Below, one piece after another: positions 35,101 to 50,100 of a stretch of 64,000 nucleotides of DNA. Every line of letters starts with the position of its first letter. Positions within the stretch are counted from its first letter, which is position 1. The translations under genes were made by a program, and so were the position numbers. The notes beneath the pieces are model-generated. The model did not search any database. It worked only from the letters and a program-made list of their open reading frames with translations, and was not told the DNA's origin. The DNA is from Liolophura sinensis (Eukaryota; Mollusca; Polyplacophora; Chitonida; Chitonidae): contig NC_088300.1 in assembly GCF_032854445.1 (NCBI RefSeq), positions 43,951,682 through 44,015,681 of the forward strand, written 5' to 3'.

Positions 35101-38100
35101 CGATCTTGATCTTCGCCACTATTTTGTTAAATATGCATGTTCTCACCTGACAAAAGCCCCCCCCCCTCCTCCCGACAAAAAATCCACGGACAAAAACCCC
35201 TGCGGACACATGCCCCTCGATCAGTATTAAGAGTATAACATGAAACATCCTCCATGAAGTATCTTTCATATTTTAATACATGTTTGAAATCAGTTTGTAC
35301 CCCCTTCTTACTCGTTCAAATTCCATGTATTCTGACCGTTTTGGGACGAGATAGAAAAGGGTTAATATATCTGCCAGAGCTATACAGAATGCCAGACCTC
35401 TATTCCAGGCTTGTCCGAAAACTAAAGAAGTCAAGTATGCTATACAATAGCTCTTTTGCTGCTTGTGTAAGATTTTTTCCCTACTCTAAGAAAGAATCCA
35501 GGACAAAAGCCCCCGCGGACAAAAGCCCCGATATGTGTTCACCATAACAGATATATTTAAACATTTAGATTATTGAGAAATTTAAAACAAATCATTTTCT
35601 TTAGAGATGTTAGGCTATAGCATGTAAATTATATTTCCGGAATAGAATATCAGCTTGCAGCCTGTGTAAGACTTTTTTCTATTCTAAGAACACAAATTTG
35701 ATATACATGTCAACGTTTTCTATCCCGGGACCTGGCATGCTGAGGCGGCGCCCAGAGAGGTACGATAAGAAAAAGCAAACTTCAGAATCTCAGTACATTT
35801 CTGTAAATTTCCAAATCAAAAGTATAAAACTTGGTCGAATCACCCATAAAAGTTATTTGGCCATAAAAGAGATGGTTGCTGAGTAATAACCCTCCAAAAA
35901 TGCACTCTCGATCAAAAGCAACAATTTTTCGTTCAAATGAGGCATTGTATTTTTTTTATTTACATTATGAAGATTAACGTTAACCAGAAAAATGTCTTCC
36001 CTGAACTTTGCTGTGTATATTTCTACGTGCTGTCACAGTTTCGTTTTGGTTAATTTTTGTCTTCATATGTTAAAAATAAACTTCATACTGTGATCAGTTT
36101 TGTCAAACTTTGGCAACTAATATCCGTGTTTCTGCCATAATCTCTCGGTCATCCTTCACAATACGGTGAACTAACGGAGTCACTGTGGTGAACAGGTTGT
36201 ACCTCGAGGAACGGGTCGAATCTTTGTGGGCTTATTTTTTTTTCCTCTGGCAACATACTATTTGTGTGAGTAAAGATATAGGCTATCTTGCATTAGATAA
36301 GTTGAGTTATAGTAGATAATTGCTCAGTCATGGTACTACGTAACGTGTATAGCGAAATCATTCGAGAATCCTGGTTGAGAATACACGTGGCCCTCTAGCT
36401 ATTGTTAACATTAACATGTTATGCTCAGCGTATATGGCCAAGTATATGGCCCAACATTTGTGATATATGTATTTAACTGATTGGTGCATAACAGCGTGCT
36501 CAAGAATTTTTCAGAAAGTTACATTAGTGGTGCATTGATATTCCCCATTCTACAATGTCTCATGCAAAAAGAGATATTTCAGCCTGACTGGAGCAGGCTA
36601 CCAACTTCCCGATTTTATGAGTTATACATTGCTTCAAAGCATTCTTGTCATATAACAGGCAAAAGGAAGTAAAACAGAACTGAAAACAGAAATAGCCTTA
36701 CGAGTGTGTCAGCAGCTGTCAGTCAAAGCTATAGTCAGTTTCGCATCTCGAGGTACACATTTTGTTTTGCAATGGGTCCCATGCGCCTTACCATACCAGG
36801 TTCTTTACATGCTAAAGCCTAACATCTCTAATGAAAATGGTTGATTCCAAATGCTTGCAGGAATTATGGTTTTAACCCTAGAAAACAAAAGAAAGAAAAC
36901 GTACTTGTCTCGATCTTTCAGATTGTAGATGTTCAAAAACATGTAGCCAGTATTTATTTTTTTCCGAATTTCAGGGAATTAATGATACGTGTATACAAAA
37001 GCAATTAAAATATAATGGTTCCGATTTAACGTTAAAACCACTGATTTGTTTTATTTATCATATACATCCATGTAAAGCATATAAAATAGAAACAGTTACA
37101 CAGTAACCTATAAAAACAAATTTTCCTCTCCTGCCATACGTGGGAAGATCTGCCAGCTACCTCCGGATGGTCGTGGGTTTCCTCTGGGCTCTGCACGGAT
37201 TCCTCCCACCATAATGCTAGCCGCCGTCGTATAAGTGAAATATTCTTTAGTACGGCGTAAAACACCAATCAAATACATAAATAAATAAATAAAAACAGAT
37301 TTATTATATTATATTCCTATTATTATTTTAAAGAGTATTCAAACATAATATTTTTCTTGTACACCAAAATATAATTTGGTTTAAATTTCTAAATAATCTA
37401 AATTTTTAAATACAGCTGTTAAAGTGAACTCATAAAATTGCAGAAGATGCCTGTTAACCGACTCAAGAAGCATACGTTAGGTCAGGGGTAATGTGATTCT
37501 GTGAATCATAGTAACCTATAACCTGTAAGCCATGCTGAGAGATTTCAGCCAGACAAATTGAATATAGTTGTGGATGCTTTGGAGAGTAAACATATTTGCT
37601 TGACGAAAAGCATTCGATAATAATATTATACATCAGAGAAAGTCAATTTTGCCATAATATTTAGAAATAGTATGTGTAGAACGTCTATGAGAGGAAAGCT
37701 GTTGAACCAGAGTGCCCGATTGGAAAAGATTTGATGACTAGTTTTTGGATGGCAAACGTAGTCACACTATATTAATTCCCGTCAAAAAATATTTAACATC
37801 ATGTTTTTTAAACTGTTGGATATGTTTTATCGGTTAATTAATACGACGGGACTTTAATTTGTCCGACGAGGTTTTTGTCCGCTGGGGTTTTGTCCGCTGA
37901 GGCTTTTGTCCGCTGAGGCTTTTGTCCACCGGGGCTTTTGCCCGCCGGGACTTTCGTCATGGATTCTTCTCACCCTGTATTCCGAACTGTTAGTTAAACC
38001 CAAGAATTCGTCCGGTATATTGAATGTTCACGACAACGTGTTTGAATTAAAAGGAAATATTTAGTCTGACGATGTTAATAAGCAGGCCTGGTTCTTCTCC

Positions 38101-41100
38101 ATTCTAGTCTGCTAGAGAACAACCCGAGCCCTACAAAGCGGTTTGTGGAGGATGCTTTTGACGGTAACATTTGTCGATGTACAGGTAGGTTCGTTATTCT
38201 GTACAGTTAGAAATTTGTAATATCACAGTATTATGTCAAGATCTAATCTGGGACCATTGTACACAGTTATATAAGTTGACTGTCGACATCAGAGACGTCG
38301 CCAATGAAAAGACTCACTTCACATAACTCGACATCTTCATCTTTCTTGATATATTGCCGCCTTATTGACAGGTTATAGGCCAATTCTTGATGCCATGAAA
38401 TCTTTCGCCAAGCAAGTTCCGGATATTGAGGTTAGTATACATTTCGCTAGTTGTTAGATAAAACAGGCACCAAAATTCCACCAAAGCCTTCTGATAGACA
38501 TTGGAAATTCTACACTGAGATATAACAGAAGTTATTGGGTGTATCAGATATTGTATACGGATATTTTGTGCCATTAGTAATGAGACAGAATTGTTTTTCC
38601 TCACCAGGATATACGGACCAAAGTTTGTAAGAAAACTGGCAAGCCGTGTGAAGGAGGATGTTCGTCCCAGAATTCCCTCCACATCCTGTCTCAGGATGCC
38701 CAGTGGTATCGTCCTACATCCCTGTCAGAGCTGTATCAAATTCTGGGTCAGCATAAAACTGAATCGGTCCGCCTTACATTCGGCAGCACCGCTTCAGGTG
38801 TGTAATGTTCTCTCCCATGGTTTTACCTTTGATCCTGAAACTTTTAATCATTTTCATTATTTCATAACTATGCAGACCGCAAATGTTCAACATTGTTTTG
38901 TATACGATTCGGGCCCTATAATCAGTTTTATTGTGGAAAAGTTTTTTGCTTCTATGTACGGCCTTGCCTGAAGGGTTTAGACCATACCTATGAAGCCATT
39001 TCAAGACTTGCAAGAATTCATTCTTGTATATTTTGCATACTGTTTTTAGGCGTGTACGGTGATTTGGGACCATGGAACTACCAGGTCATTGTGGACATAC
39101 ATGCCGTTAAGGAGCTCTCCACCATCGCTGTAAGTCAAGAACTCATATACCAGGGTTTGGGATTGACTATCGTTGTCGTTGGGCCATCTTAACGCTCACA
39201 AATAAATAACTGACTACAATTTAAACTGAAGCCAAATATTAACAACTGTTATATACTCTGTTTAATCATGATAAACATAAAGGGTAACTATATCAGTATT
39301 GGACTCAAATGAACTATATATTGAATTAAATTATCAGTATTTTTTCTGGCAACCTCTGTACTAAATTGATTGTTGTGTAACTAAAGACGTAGATCAAGGG
39401 CCACTTTCAGAAAGATGTCGCACTTGTACGATATCGCACATATAAGACAATGGTACGTTAACAGTGACGTACAAAATATCCTACGGCAAATGTACGATAA
39501 AAAATATCGTACGCTGCTTTGTGAAACTGAGCCCAGGGACTTCGTCCAGAAAACTTTAAAAAAAAAGGAAATCTCATATACCAATTCCCATTTTTCCTTC
39601 TAGGTTACGAGCACCCTGGACGTCGGCGCCAACCTCACCCTGGCCAATCTCATACAGCTATTTTTCAGTAAATCCACACAAGCTGGGTATTCCTACCTCT
39701 CTACGATAGGAAGTCACCTGAGTCGTGTGGCCCAGTCACAAGTCAGAAACGTAATATCACCTTATTTTCACAGGTCTTTACAGAGTGCGATTTATAGATC
39801 ATTAATTCACACGTCGAATGCGACCATACACAAACGAAACGGACCAAACAATGTTTATGCAAGTTGTATCTGGGGTCTTAGATTTATGTCTAAATTTCAA
39901 ATCACTTAAAATGTGTTATTTTTATGTAAAAAGGTCAAAATATTGCCTGACAACGTAAATTCTTGAAAAGTTACAACAATTTAAAACTAAAATAACTGAA
40001 AGGAGATACCAAATTTATAAATAGTCTTAAGTTTATGTTCGCTTCTCGATCTCTGGGCCTGATGTGTTTCTTTTTAACTGGACAGTTTTTTGTTGCATAT
40101 ACAGCTGGAGTAAATAATGCAGTTTAGCATAAAGTGACATATGTGTGAAATATTATGCCATATCTTTTATGTCTTTTTTGTACTTTGGACTAAAGTTAGT
40201 TTGGCTTGACACTTGACATGTAGGTTGGCTCTTGGGCGGGTAACCTTGTCTTGAAGCAAAAACATCCGGAATTTCCCTCTGACGTCTTCATCTTGCTGGA
40301 AGCAGTTGGTGCTACACTTACAATAGGTAAAATGTATTGTTAGTCACTTATCGTCATTTGATAGAAGATCCCGCGCGTTTTCCTCAATCAGGAGAAATGA
40401 ACTCGCATGTTCAAAACTACCCCAAACTTAAAGGGGGAACCTTAACAATAATGAATCTCGTGTGGACTGGGTGACATTAAGCAGTCGACAACACTCGAGG
40501 GGCAGTTTAACTTTCCTTGAAGACCATTCAGGGTCCATACTTATGAAACGTCTTAACAGCTACAAATTAAATATTGTCCTATAGGAAGTTTGAAATTTGT
40601 ACGCTGATCCTTTAATGCTGAACAAAGTACCAACCAGATTTTGACTTCTTTCCTGTTCTGAGTTTAAGCCCTTGCAATTTATTACTTAAGTTTGAAATTG
40701 ATCGCGATAAATGCTGACCCTGGTTCCAGAATCTTGAAGCTATATTAGACTTTAATCAGACTTAATCTTAACTTGTGGTATTTGAAAAGTTGAAAAATGA
40801 AACAAGCCATGCAGGTGTACTTTTCCTTGTGTAGGGATCCTCGGAAATTCAGTTTCATGGAGGTATTAATATGTCTCATCTTTTATATTTAAATATCATG
40901 TGTTCTGTGGACATACATGTAAAAAGTTTTTGTTGTTATTTGCTTTACAAAGGACCTAACAGTGAAACGGTAACGCCGCTGGAATTCCTGTCTACTGACA
41001 TGACCGGCCGTGTGGTGGAACAAGCTCATCTTCCGACCCTACCTGACAAGACTTATGTCAGGACGTACCGTGTGGCGCCTCGAACTCAGGTCAGTTAAAA

Positions 41101-44100
41101 AAGTTCCATGTCTCTCTAACTTTTAGCCGGGCGGTTTCTTGTTTAGATCATTGGTAAATTCCGCCTTCAAGGTCAAAACAGGATTTATCTATCATTAAAA
41201 TTGACAGATGTGTGGAATATAAGACCAGATCATAATCTGAAGTTAGGTTTGGCAAAATATTGTGGGCTCTGTAATTGATTCGGGGCCATCCTTAACCGAA
41301 CAAAATTTTGCCAAACCTAAAGTCAGAAGAATTTCAAACCACATAATCTGCTAAGATGTGCGATACAAGTTTAAGTTGGTGTGTATGCTTTTCCAGAACT
41401 GTCAAGCATATGTGAATGGTGCATTACGCATGAGGTTAGACAAAGGCCCCAGCTTCACAGTCCTTGAACAACCATCATTGGTGTTTGGTGGCATCAGCAA
41501 AACACTGGTATGTTTTTTTTTGTTTTTTTTTTCATTCCTGAAATTTTCAATTTCTATTTTTATCGCAATTTTATGACTGAATATCATTTGAGTCAGATGT
41601 AACACGTGTAACATATAACATTCGAAGGCTGTCATTTACTGCAATTAAAAGTATAGAAAAACGATAAAAGTAATCTTGTGAATCTTTTTAGACCAACTGA
41701 TGTTATTCAATGATTCTACACTGCGTACGTGTTCCACATAACTATTTGTGTTTTTGGGCCTCCGTGGCTCAGTCGGTTAGCGCGCTAGCGCAGCGTAATG
41801 ACCCGGAAGCCTCTCACCAATGCGGTCGCTGTGAGTTCAAGTCCAGCTCATGCTGACTTCCTCTCCGGCCGTAAGTGGGAAGGTCTTGCAGCAACCTGCG
41901 GATGGTCGTGGGTTTCCCCCGGGCTCTGCCCGGTTTCCTCCCACCGTCGTATAAGTGAAATATTCTTGAGTACGGCGTAAAACACCAGTCAAATAAATAA
42001 ATAAATAAATATATTTGTGTTTTAGGTTCACGCCACGAAAACTGAGCAGTTTTTGACAGGCAAACAACTTGGTGATCAAACTGTTTTACAGGGTAAAGAT
42101 GTGTTCAAGTTATTGTTTTATTGCATGCCATGACACTGAAGACTTTGTTCATTTAACAGTTTTTGGATAACAGCCTCCTTTCTTTATCAGTTACTTCTCT
42201 AATATCCGCATTACATAGGTCTAATGTTGTTTGATATTTGAGTCATGAGGTGTGTATTATATAAAACGGTGATGCGGCGAGGATAGATATGTAATCTATA
42301 AAACAAAAAAGCACTTTATCGGCTGAAACCTATCTCGGCTTTTCACACCTACCACTGAAACAAACCTACATCACAATGAAACAATTATGAAACACCTACC
42401 TACACCTGTTTATATTCTTCCAGGTGCTCTGAACACGCTGTTCACAGAGCTATTACCTGATGATGACCCGGTGTTTGGTAGTGCCGCCTACAAGAAACAG
42501 CTAGCCGTGGCTTTTCTTTACAAGGTAAAGCATTTACACTATAATACAAGACTTGCACAGAGAGTAAAACCAGAGCAGTGACAACAGTGTGATTGTTGGC
42601 AAATGGTCACACGTAATTAGTGAAATAAGGCTTCTTGTCAATTTATCTCAGTTTAAGATTTTATTCTATTTATTTATTTATTTGATTGGTGTTTTACGCC
42701 GTACTCAAGAATATTTCACTTATTTGACGACGGCCAGCATTATGGTGGGGGGATCCCGGGAGAAACCCACGACCATCCGCAGGTTTTCTGGTAGACCGGT
42801 TTTATTCTAACTGTTCATGTAAATGAAGCAAATAGTAGCAAATTACACACCAAGGAGTATTACAAGCATTTGTTCAGTTCATAAATTGAATATTGTGAAA
42901 GTTATATCATCCACATGCAATTCACCATTTACATGCTTTCACGGTAATGTAGCTGGGGAAAATTGCAATGTGCAACGTATATAATGAGACACTTATCAGA
43001 TTAAACCAGATTATCTGTTGTCTCTTTCCGTTTTTTATTTCGTGTAAATTCAGAAGAGGATAAAGTACACATTTATGCATTCGCACCTTGCGATCTTCTC
43101 ATTTCCTGCCATTTTGTCTCGCGTCAGTTTTGTTTGGTAACCTGCAGCGCCAGTGTCGACCCCAAATACGTCAGCGGTGGAAACAACCTGGTCCGACCTG
43201 TCTCTTCCGGTCAACAGTCTTATGACACTCAGAAAATGGAATGGCCGATCACAGAACCGCTTCCTAAGCTTGAGGCTAAAGCTCAGGTGAGGTATAACTA
43301 CCTGTAGAAGTCCGGAACTATTGACTTTAGGCTATGGAAGCTGATTAGCAAGGCTCACAGATATTATGCTATTTATGTATTTGATCTGATTTTTATCGCC
43401 TTACCCAAGAATTTTGCACTCAGATAACGAGGGTCATGCTATGGTTGGAGGAACCTGAATGATGTTGGAATAAATGAAATAATGATAATGTTGTGAGAAG
43501 TAATTGAACTCCTATCAGAGCACCATACTATATGATCGTGAAGTATATATCGTCTCTTGGACTGTAGGCACACCTAAGCTGTTAATTCACACATCTATAT
43601 CTGCTGAATGGCAAAGGTCCTTGATGTAACAGATTAATTATCAACTATTAGTTATTTTTACTTATTGTAGTTATATATGTGATAATGAAATGAGAGTTGT
43701 CTCTGAATTTTCTTGTTCCTAGGCAACCGGAGAGGCTGAGTACATTAACGACATTCCGCCTATTGATGGTCAGCTCTATGGCACCTTTGTGCTCAGTACA
43801 GAAGGCAATGCTCAAATCCAGACCATCGACCCTTCAGCCGCTTTGGTATGTTACTTTACTAACACTCCATGAAGTCATATATTGCTTAAGGGCACTGTGC
43901 ATCGTTCATTCCTTTGATATCGAAAAAAAACTTCTGATGTGATTCATTAAAGTCTATGAACTTTGGTAAATTTGTTTAACTCATCTTGACCTAAAAGTGA
44001 AGAATATCGAACTTTAATATGCTCAAAAATGATCCTTTCTTATAATTGGCCTTGCCAGTATTAACCTGGAAAGTCCATTTTGGTTGACGGCTGATGTACG

Positions 44101-47100
44101 AATATTTGTTTAGATGCATATGTTTAGCGGAATATTCCGCTTAATTTTCAATATGTTACCATAAACTCTCGCCAGCTTACCATCACCAAGACTAATGCAC
44201 TAGTATTTGAGAATTTACAATGACTTCCTTTATAGTTGAACACAAATGTGTAATATTGCCCATTGCAGAAAATTCCAGGCGTGGTGAAGTTCATTAGTGC
44301 CTCTGACATTCCAGGGGAGAACAACTGTTCGCCATTCGGTGCGGCTGAAGAGGTAAAGCTGATATGGTACAAAGTAGGAGGAAACTCTTAACTGTTAATA
44401 ATTTCATTGTTAACAGACTCGTGTTACATAAATAACGACGTTCTAAATATGAGCGAATGGCAAGAAAAACACATCGTTTTCCGCTGTTGCGCTGCAGTGC
44501 TTGTGTACTGCCTACGAGCGTAAAAGTGTGACCTACTTACAGGAAAGAACAAGAGTACATAGCTTTTGACCGCATTGTTAAAAGCGAGAGTAAGAGAATT
44601 ATGTGGTGCTAATGTCGCCGTTTTGACGCAGTTTTAATATACACCATGAATGGTGCTGTTTCAACCCTGTTCATATTTTTTCCAGATATTCTGCAGTGGA
44701 AAGGTTGAGTATGCAGGTCAGGCTCTCGGCCTAATAATAGCTGGTGAGTATTTCATATTTCTGCAGAGATGTTCATCATTCCAAGATATTAAACGCAGAA
44801 GAGAAACAAAAACTGTCAATCTGATTGCATGTTTCCATGAAACATTTCCAGCTATCTGATCACTGTGGTAATTTATACAACACTACCTGTTACAGAGAGT
44901 TTAGCAGCGGCTGAGGATGGAGCCAGAAGTGTGAAAGTGACATACTCCAACGTCCAGGCACCGATTGTATCAATCCAAGACGCCATTGATAAAAAGTCTT
45001 TCTTTCCCAAACCGGGAGATGTTGTTGTGGGCAATGCTGAAGGTAGGACACCACTTCTGGTGTAATTCATGGTCCGCACAGTACTTTATCAATTATATAA
45101 CGTTATAAATGCAGTGGGATTATATTTTCTCAGTGGTTTAATGTATTGTTACTCTGTTCTTGTCAAAGGCTTTTAATTTTACAGACGCCATAGCGAAATC
45201 GCCGAAGTCTGTAACCGGAAGTGTCAGCATGAGTTCACAGTATCATTTTCATCTGGAGACACATGTAAGATTTTCGTCCTACAAGTCGCTCTAACATGGT
45301 CCCTTTACAAATCTTATTGTAACCCATCTGTAATTATTGACAAGAGTATTTTTGTCAGCTCACAACTGTACAATCTTAGTGGCAACTTGTTCCGGCATTT
45401 ACAGAGGTACTAGTATAATCTACTTTTGATATAATCTCTCACCTCTACTAAACGTCCTAATATCTCACTTTTTCGTGGCTCCCTCGTGATACTGTTGGAA
45501 CCAAGAAGGTATATGGGTGATACTTGTATATGGTGATCATAGGTCAAGTAGGTTGTGTATTGGATATTCCACATGTGTTTCAGGGGCATCCGTGGCTCAT
45601 TTGGGTAGCGCGCTCAGGAGCCTCTCACCAATGCGGTCGCTGTGAGTTCAAGTCCAGCTCATGCTGGCTTCCTCTCCGGCCGTACGTGGGAAGGTCTTGC
45701 AGCAACCTGCGGGTGGACGTGATTTTCCCCCGGTTTCCTCCCACCATAATGCTGGCCACCGTCACATAAGTGAAATATTCTTGAGTACGTCGTAAAACAC
45801 CAATCAAATAAATAAATACCCCATGTGTTTCAGAACATGTTTCATGACCTGCTGTATGTTACGATGGTTATATCAGAGTTAAGAGATTTATTACTTGGTC
45901 TTTGATGACTACAGATCAGCCAGTGCACGCCGACAGAGGGCGGTATGTCCATTGTGGCCAGTACTCAGTTCCCGGATGGTAGCCAGACAATAGCCGCTAA
46001 AGCCTTAGGGGAACCAGTCAGCAGGTAATATATGGTGAACTGAAGGCCACAAAATACCATTAGAATCTTGAAGTTATATAATAAAAAGACAAAGATTAAA
46101 AAAATTGTGAGGAGAACCTTCCACCAAAACAGCTGTGTTTGTCTGAATAGATAAGCTTGGGTTTTTATGTCGTACCTAAACGAGTCATTTGGTGTGGGTA
46201 CATATACTGTGTCAGGGCGAGTCCGTGTGCTGCCGTCACTAAAGTATCTTGCCGAAAACACCAGGCATGACATCCGACTAACCAGTCCTGTTTCCTTGCT
46301 ATAACCTCTCAGTGCTGAGTACCATTTTTAAAGTGTTTTGTATGACGTGTCCCGGCCAAATAATTATGAAAATTAAAGATAATAAAATAGGGATGACTGT
46401 ATAAATGGTCCACTGTTAGCAAGTGGACTAAATTTTTTACATGTCCTGCTCGTCGATTTGTTGATAAGATTGGTGTTCCAAAAAAGAGGTTTACTGTTAG
46501 AGGCTGATAGCCTCTGATGGCTGATTTTTAATATAGTCTCCGAATAAGTACAGATGTTTAACAATTCTGAATTTGCCGGTTTTGTGTTTTCACAGTATTG
46601 ACCTTAGTGTTCGTCGTCTTGGAGGCGGTTTTGGGGCAAAGATACTGAAGAACTGTCACGTGACAGCAGCTTGTGCGGTGGCAGCCAGATTAACAATCAA
46701 GTAAGTGTTGTGAGCAGCAATGATTTTCCTATGGATTGTGTTCCAGTGTGTACTGTTGTTATAAAAAATACAACAGTAATGGGTCATGTTACCCAGTAGA
46801 GTTGTGGCAAATTTTCAGTGTATTTCTTCCTTGTAGCATTTCATAATCGACAGTTTTCTGGCTATCAAGTTTTGGGATTTAAGATGCTTATGTTTACATT
46901 ACGTTATAGTAGATTTGCATAATTTTTGATTTGGACACTCGTATCGCAGGCTAGAATTCGCTCAACTAAATCACTTCGATTGTGCAGCGTTTCCGCCGTC
47001 AAAAATTAAAGATTGAACACGAAACAGGGTCGTCAATATCCAAGCGGTCAAAAGCACTGCTCTTCACATACACAGCTCTTGTCCACGATACCTACTGTTC

Positions 47101-50100
47101 AAATTTAATGCCTTGTCTTTAATAGATAGCTAGATACTTGTCAAGGAACTAAGGTTGTTTCGGCTAGTTAAATTCTTCAGCGCCACAAATAAATCACATA
47201 ATTCAACATAATAACAAGGACATAACGCGTGACAGCGTTTCGTTAAAATACAACGTTTATTTTCAGGCCGGTCCGTTTGATGGAAGGTCTTGGAACCAAT
47301 ATGGAAATGGTGGGCAAAAGACCAGCCTACCGGGCAGATTATCAGGTACGCTTCTCTATTTTTGATAATAAAGTACAGGGTATAGCGTTCACACTGGTGT
47401 CATCAAATAATGCTTTTTAGAAATTTTAGATGGTTATGGAAAGAGGCTGATACCATAGATCACAGGGGAATTCTATACAGTCGCCAAAAAAATGTACCGG
47501 GAGCGAATGGTACAACCCTTTCCTATACCTCCTGTATTCCTTTCTTGCTCGCCTGTACCAAATACAGGCGTCACTAATGTCATGCCTCAGTGTCCAGTGA
47601 CAGTGAAAACAAGGTTAAAATAAATGTTAGGAGTGGTATCTTAAAGGTACTGCATGTATAAAGTAATGTAAATTTAAGCACTTGATGTATTGAGCTCCAG
47701 TTACTTTCCAATACTATATTGTTTTGTCTGTTGCAGGTCGGGTTTACCGAAGATGGCCAATTGAATGGTGTGAAGATCATTTACTACTGTGATTCCGGGT
47801 ACTCTCCTAATGGCGATACCTCTCCCACAGCAACACAGTTCGGGGATAATGGTGAGGATAAGGCTCTGTCTAACTTTCGTCAGAAGAAGTGGACAAGTGT
47901 ATAAATGAGCAATAAGACATGTTATTGGGAAAAATATTTTAGAGGCTGTGTGGTAGTGTTTGTTGGAGTATATATATTTTAGTTATATCACATTTGTAGT
48001 TTCATATCTAAAATGTATGTGATTTCTCCCTCCAAAGTTTACCACTGTGATAACTGGCACATGATCCCCACCCCTGTGAAGACGAACTGCCCTGGTCACA
48101 CAGCCGTCAGAGGACCAGGTAGGATTTCTTTCGTTTATCTCAAATAACACTCATGTTTGAGCAAGAAAGAAAAGTAATTTATGCATATGTTGACTTATTT
48201 ATTTATTTACGTGGTACTCAATAACGTTTTTACTTATACGACACCGGACATGAGGAAACTTGAGTTACCCGGGTACATTACAATTTTTGGAGCAAACCAC
48301 CGCCTTTTGTCAGGTCTCGGACAAAACTTCGTATTTAAAGACGTAGTCAAACCAGCGAAAGGTGGATTCGAATCATATACTACCAAGGACGGACTAAAAA
48401 GAAATGGCCTAGCTCAAACCAGATACTCTAAATTGATGCAGTGATAGGATGTGTCATTACTCGTGAATATTTCGCGATCGGAACTTGATGTAGTACTTTA
48501 AACTGCTGTCATACAACAGCCTGTTTTAGTTTAACACGGGAGTAGTTCAGAGAATAGGTCGAGAATGCATGCAGTATATACCATGTGCTTGAATTTACCC
48601 CAACGCAGTTCAGAATATGGGCAATTATTGTATAATAATAATTGCACCTGTGTTGACGGTTTTTTGCCGTATATGTGGTTGGAGATTTTCTTCGCAGAGG
48701 TAAATTGGAATTTGGTCGTATCCACAGGTGCCACGCCGGGTATTTTTATCATGGAAACCATCATCGAACATGTGGCTAAATCCCTGGGCAAAGACCCCAC
48801 GGCCGTGAAGATTCTTAACCTCTACAAGAAGGGACAGGTGAGACATTAACCACGCTGTAGCAATCAATTTTCCTTCTTATCATATATCTTCCCTACGAAC
48901 TTTTCCAAAAGTCTTACCTCTTTTTATTTATGTGAGCGCAAATTCTGTTTGCAAAAAATTACAGCTGAAAGCCCATGTAATATCGTTTAAATGCGGCTTA
49001 CTGTGCTAAATTTTAGTGTTTAAGTGGATATCTTTGCAAGAAGTTGTGGTTTAGAAAGCATATAAAATAACTATTATGGAAAAGATTCTGCTTCTGCTCC
49101 TTTGTATGTAGTTAGCAATAAAACAACAATGAGCCATATGTACAATAAGTTGTAAAATATGTAATTTAACAATAAGAAAGATCTTTCATTTGGATCTACA
49201 TGATTATATACTGATGTTGCAAGACTTGCCATTACCTTGGTATTGCGTGTTTTCAGACAACACCGACTGGTATGTACTTACCTTACTGTAGTATTAGTGA
49301 CCTGATGACTCAACTGGACACCTCTGCCCAGGTCAGTTCTCGAGTACAACAGGTACAACAGTTTAATCAGGCCAACAGGTGGAAAAAGAAGGGACTGTCC
49401 GTGGTGCCGGTCAAGTATGGAATCCTGTGGGAAGGCGGCTACTTCAACTCGCTGGTGGCCATCTACAACGGAGACGGCACTGTAGCTGTCAATCATGGTG
49501 GCGTGGAAATGGGACAGGGTATTAACACAAAGGTATAAAGTTAGGATGAAGACAGATCACCTCAAATGCAAGCTTTTTCTCTATTCTTTTTATGGCATGA
49601 GTTGTTTCTGTTCTTAACATAGGCAAATAGGAGTATTGTTGGAACAATGATAATTGTGGAGTAACAAAAACGTGGAGTAATGACCTCAATTTTTACTTTG
49701 TATTCTTTTGTCTGTATTGGATTCTCTTTTGGGTTTTTTTTTAAAAGAGTAACTCTGTTGATATATTCAATATAAAAAATTAAGGAGGGAGTTCGATGTA
49801 CGTGCTGGCTGATTGCAACTTCTGTGACTGACACTTGATGTTAGTACCGCTTTTTCTTGTTCCATATCTGGCGGTTTTTTCCACTGTTACACATGAATGG
49901 GGAATTCTCATTTCACGTCTGCAGTTTGCCACTATTTCACGCCTCTATGGTGTATTTCCAATTTCACATCTGCCATGTTTACCCCCTTTTCACACATATA
50001 TTTTTTCACATTTCACAATTGGCGTTTTGTTCACCATTGAGATTTTCCAATACACCTACTGTTTTTTTCCTGTTTAACGCTTCATGTTTCTTTCCATTTC

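Larger units (their letters stand above)
32174..38430 (+). other. Two 2Fe-2S cluster domains of the molybdo-flavoenzyme
   Basis: Residues about 1-181. Cluster-II-type ligands: Cys53, Cys58 and Cys61 in MCREGGCGCCTV and Cys83 in NSCLCPL. Cluster-I-type ligands: Cys123 and Cys126 in GSQCGFCSPG and Cys157 and Cys159 in GNICRCTGYRP. All eight ligands are present. Cys60 and Cys85 are extra cysteines where XDH usually has alanine. The exons are separated by a 3.6-kb intron (34521-38107). Confidence 0.93.
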
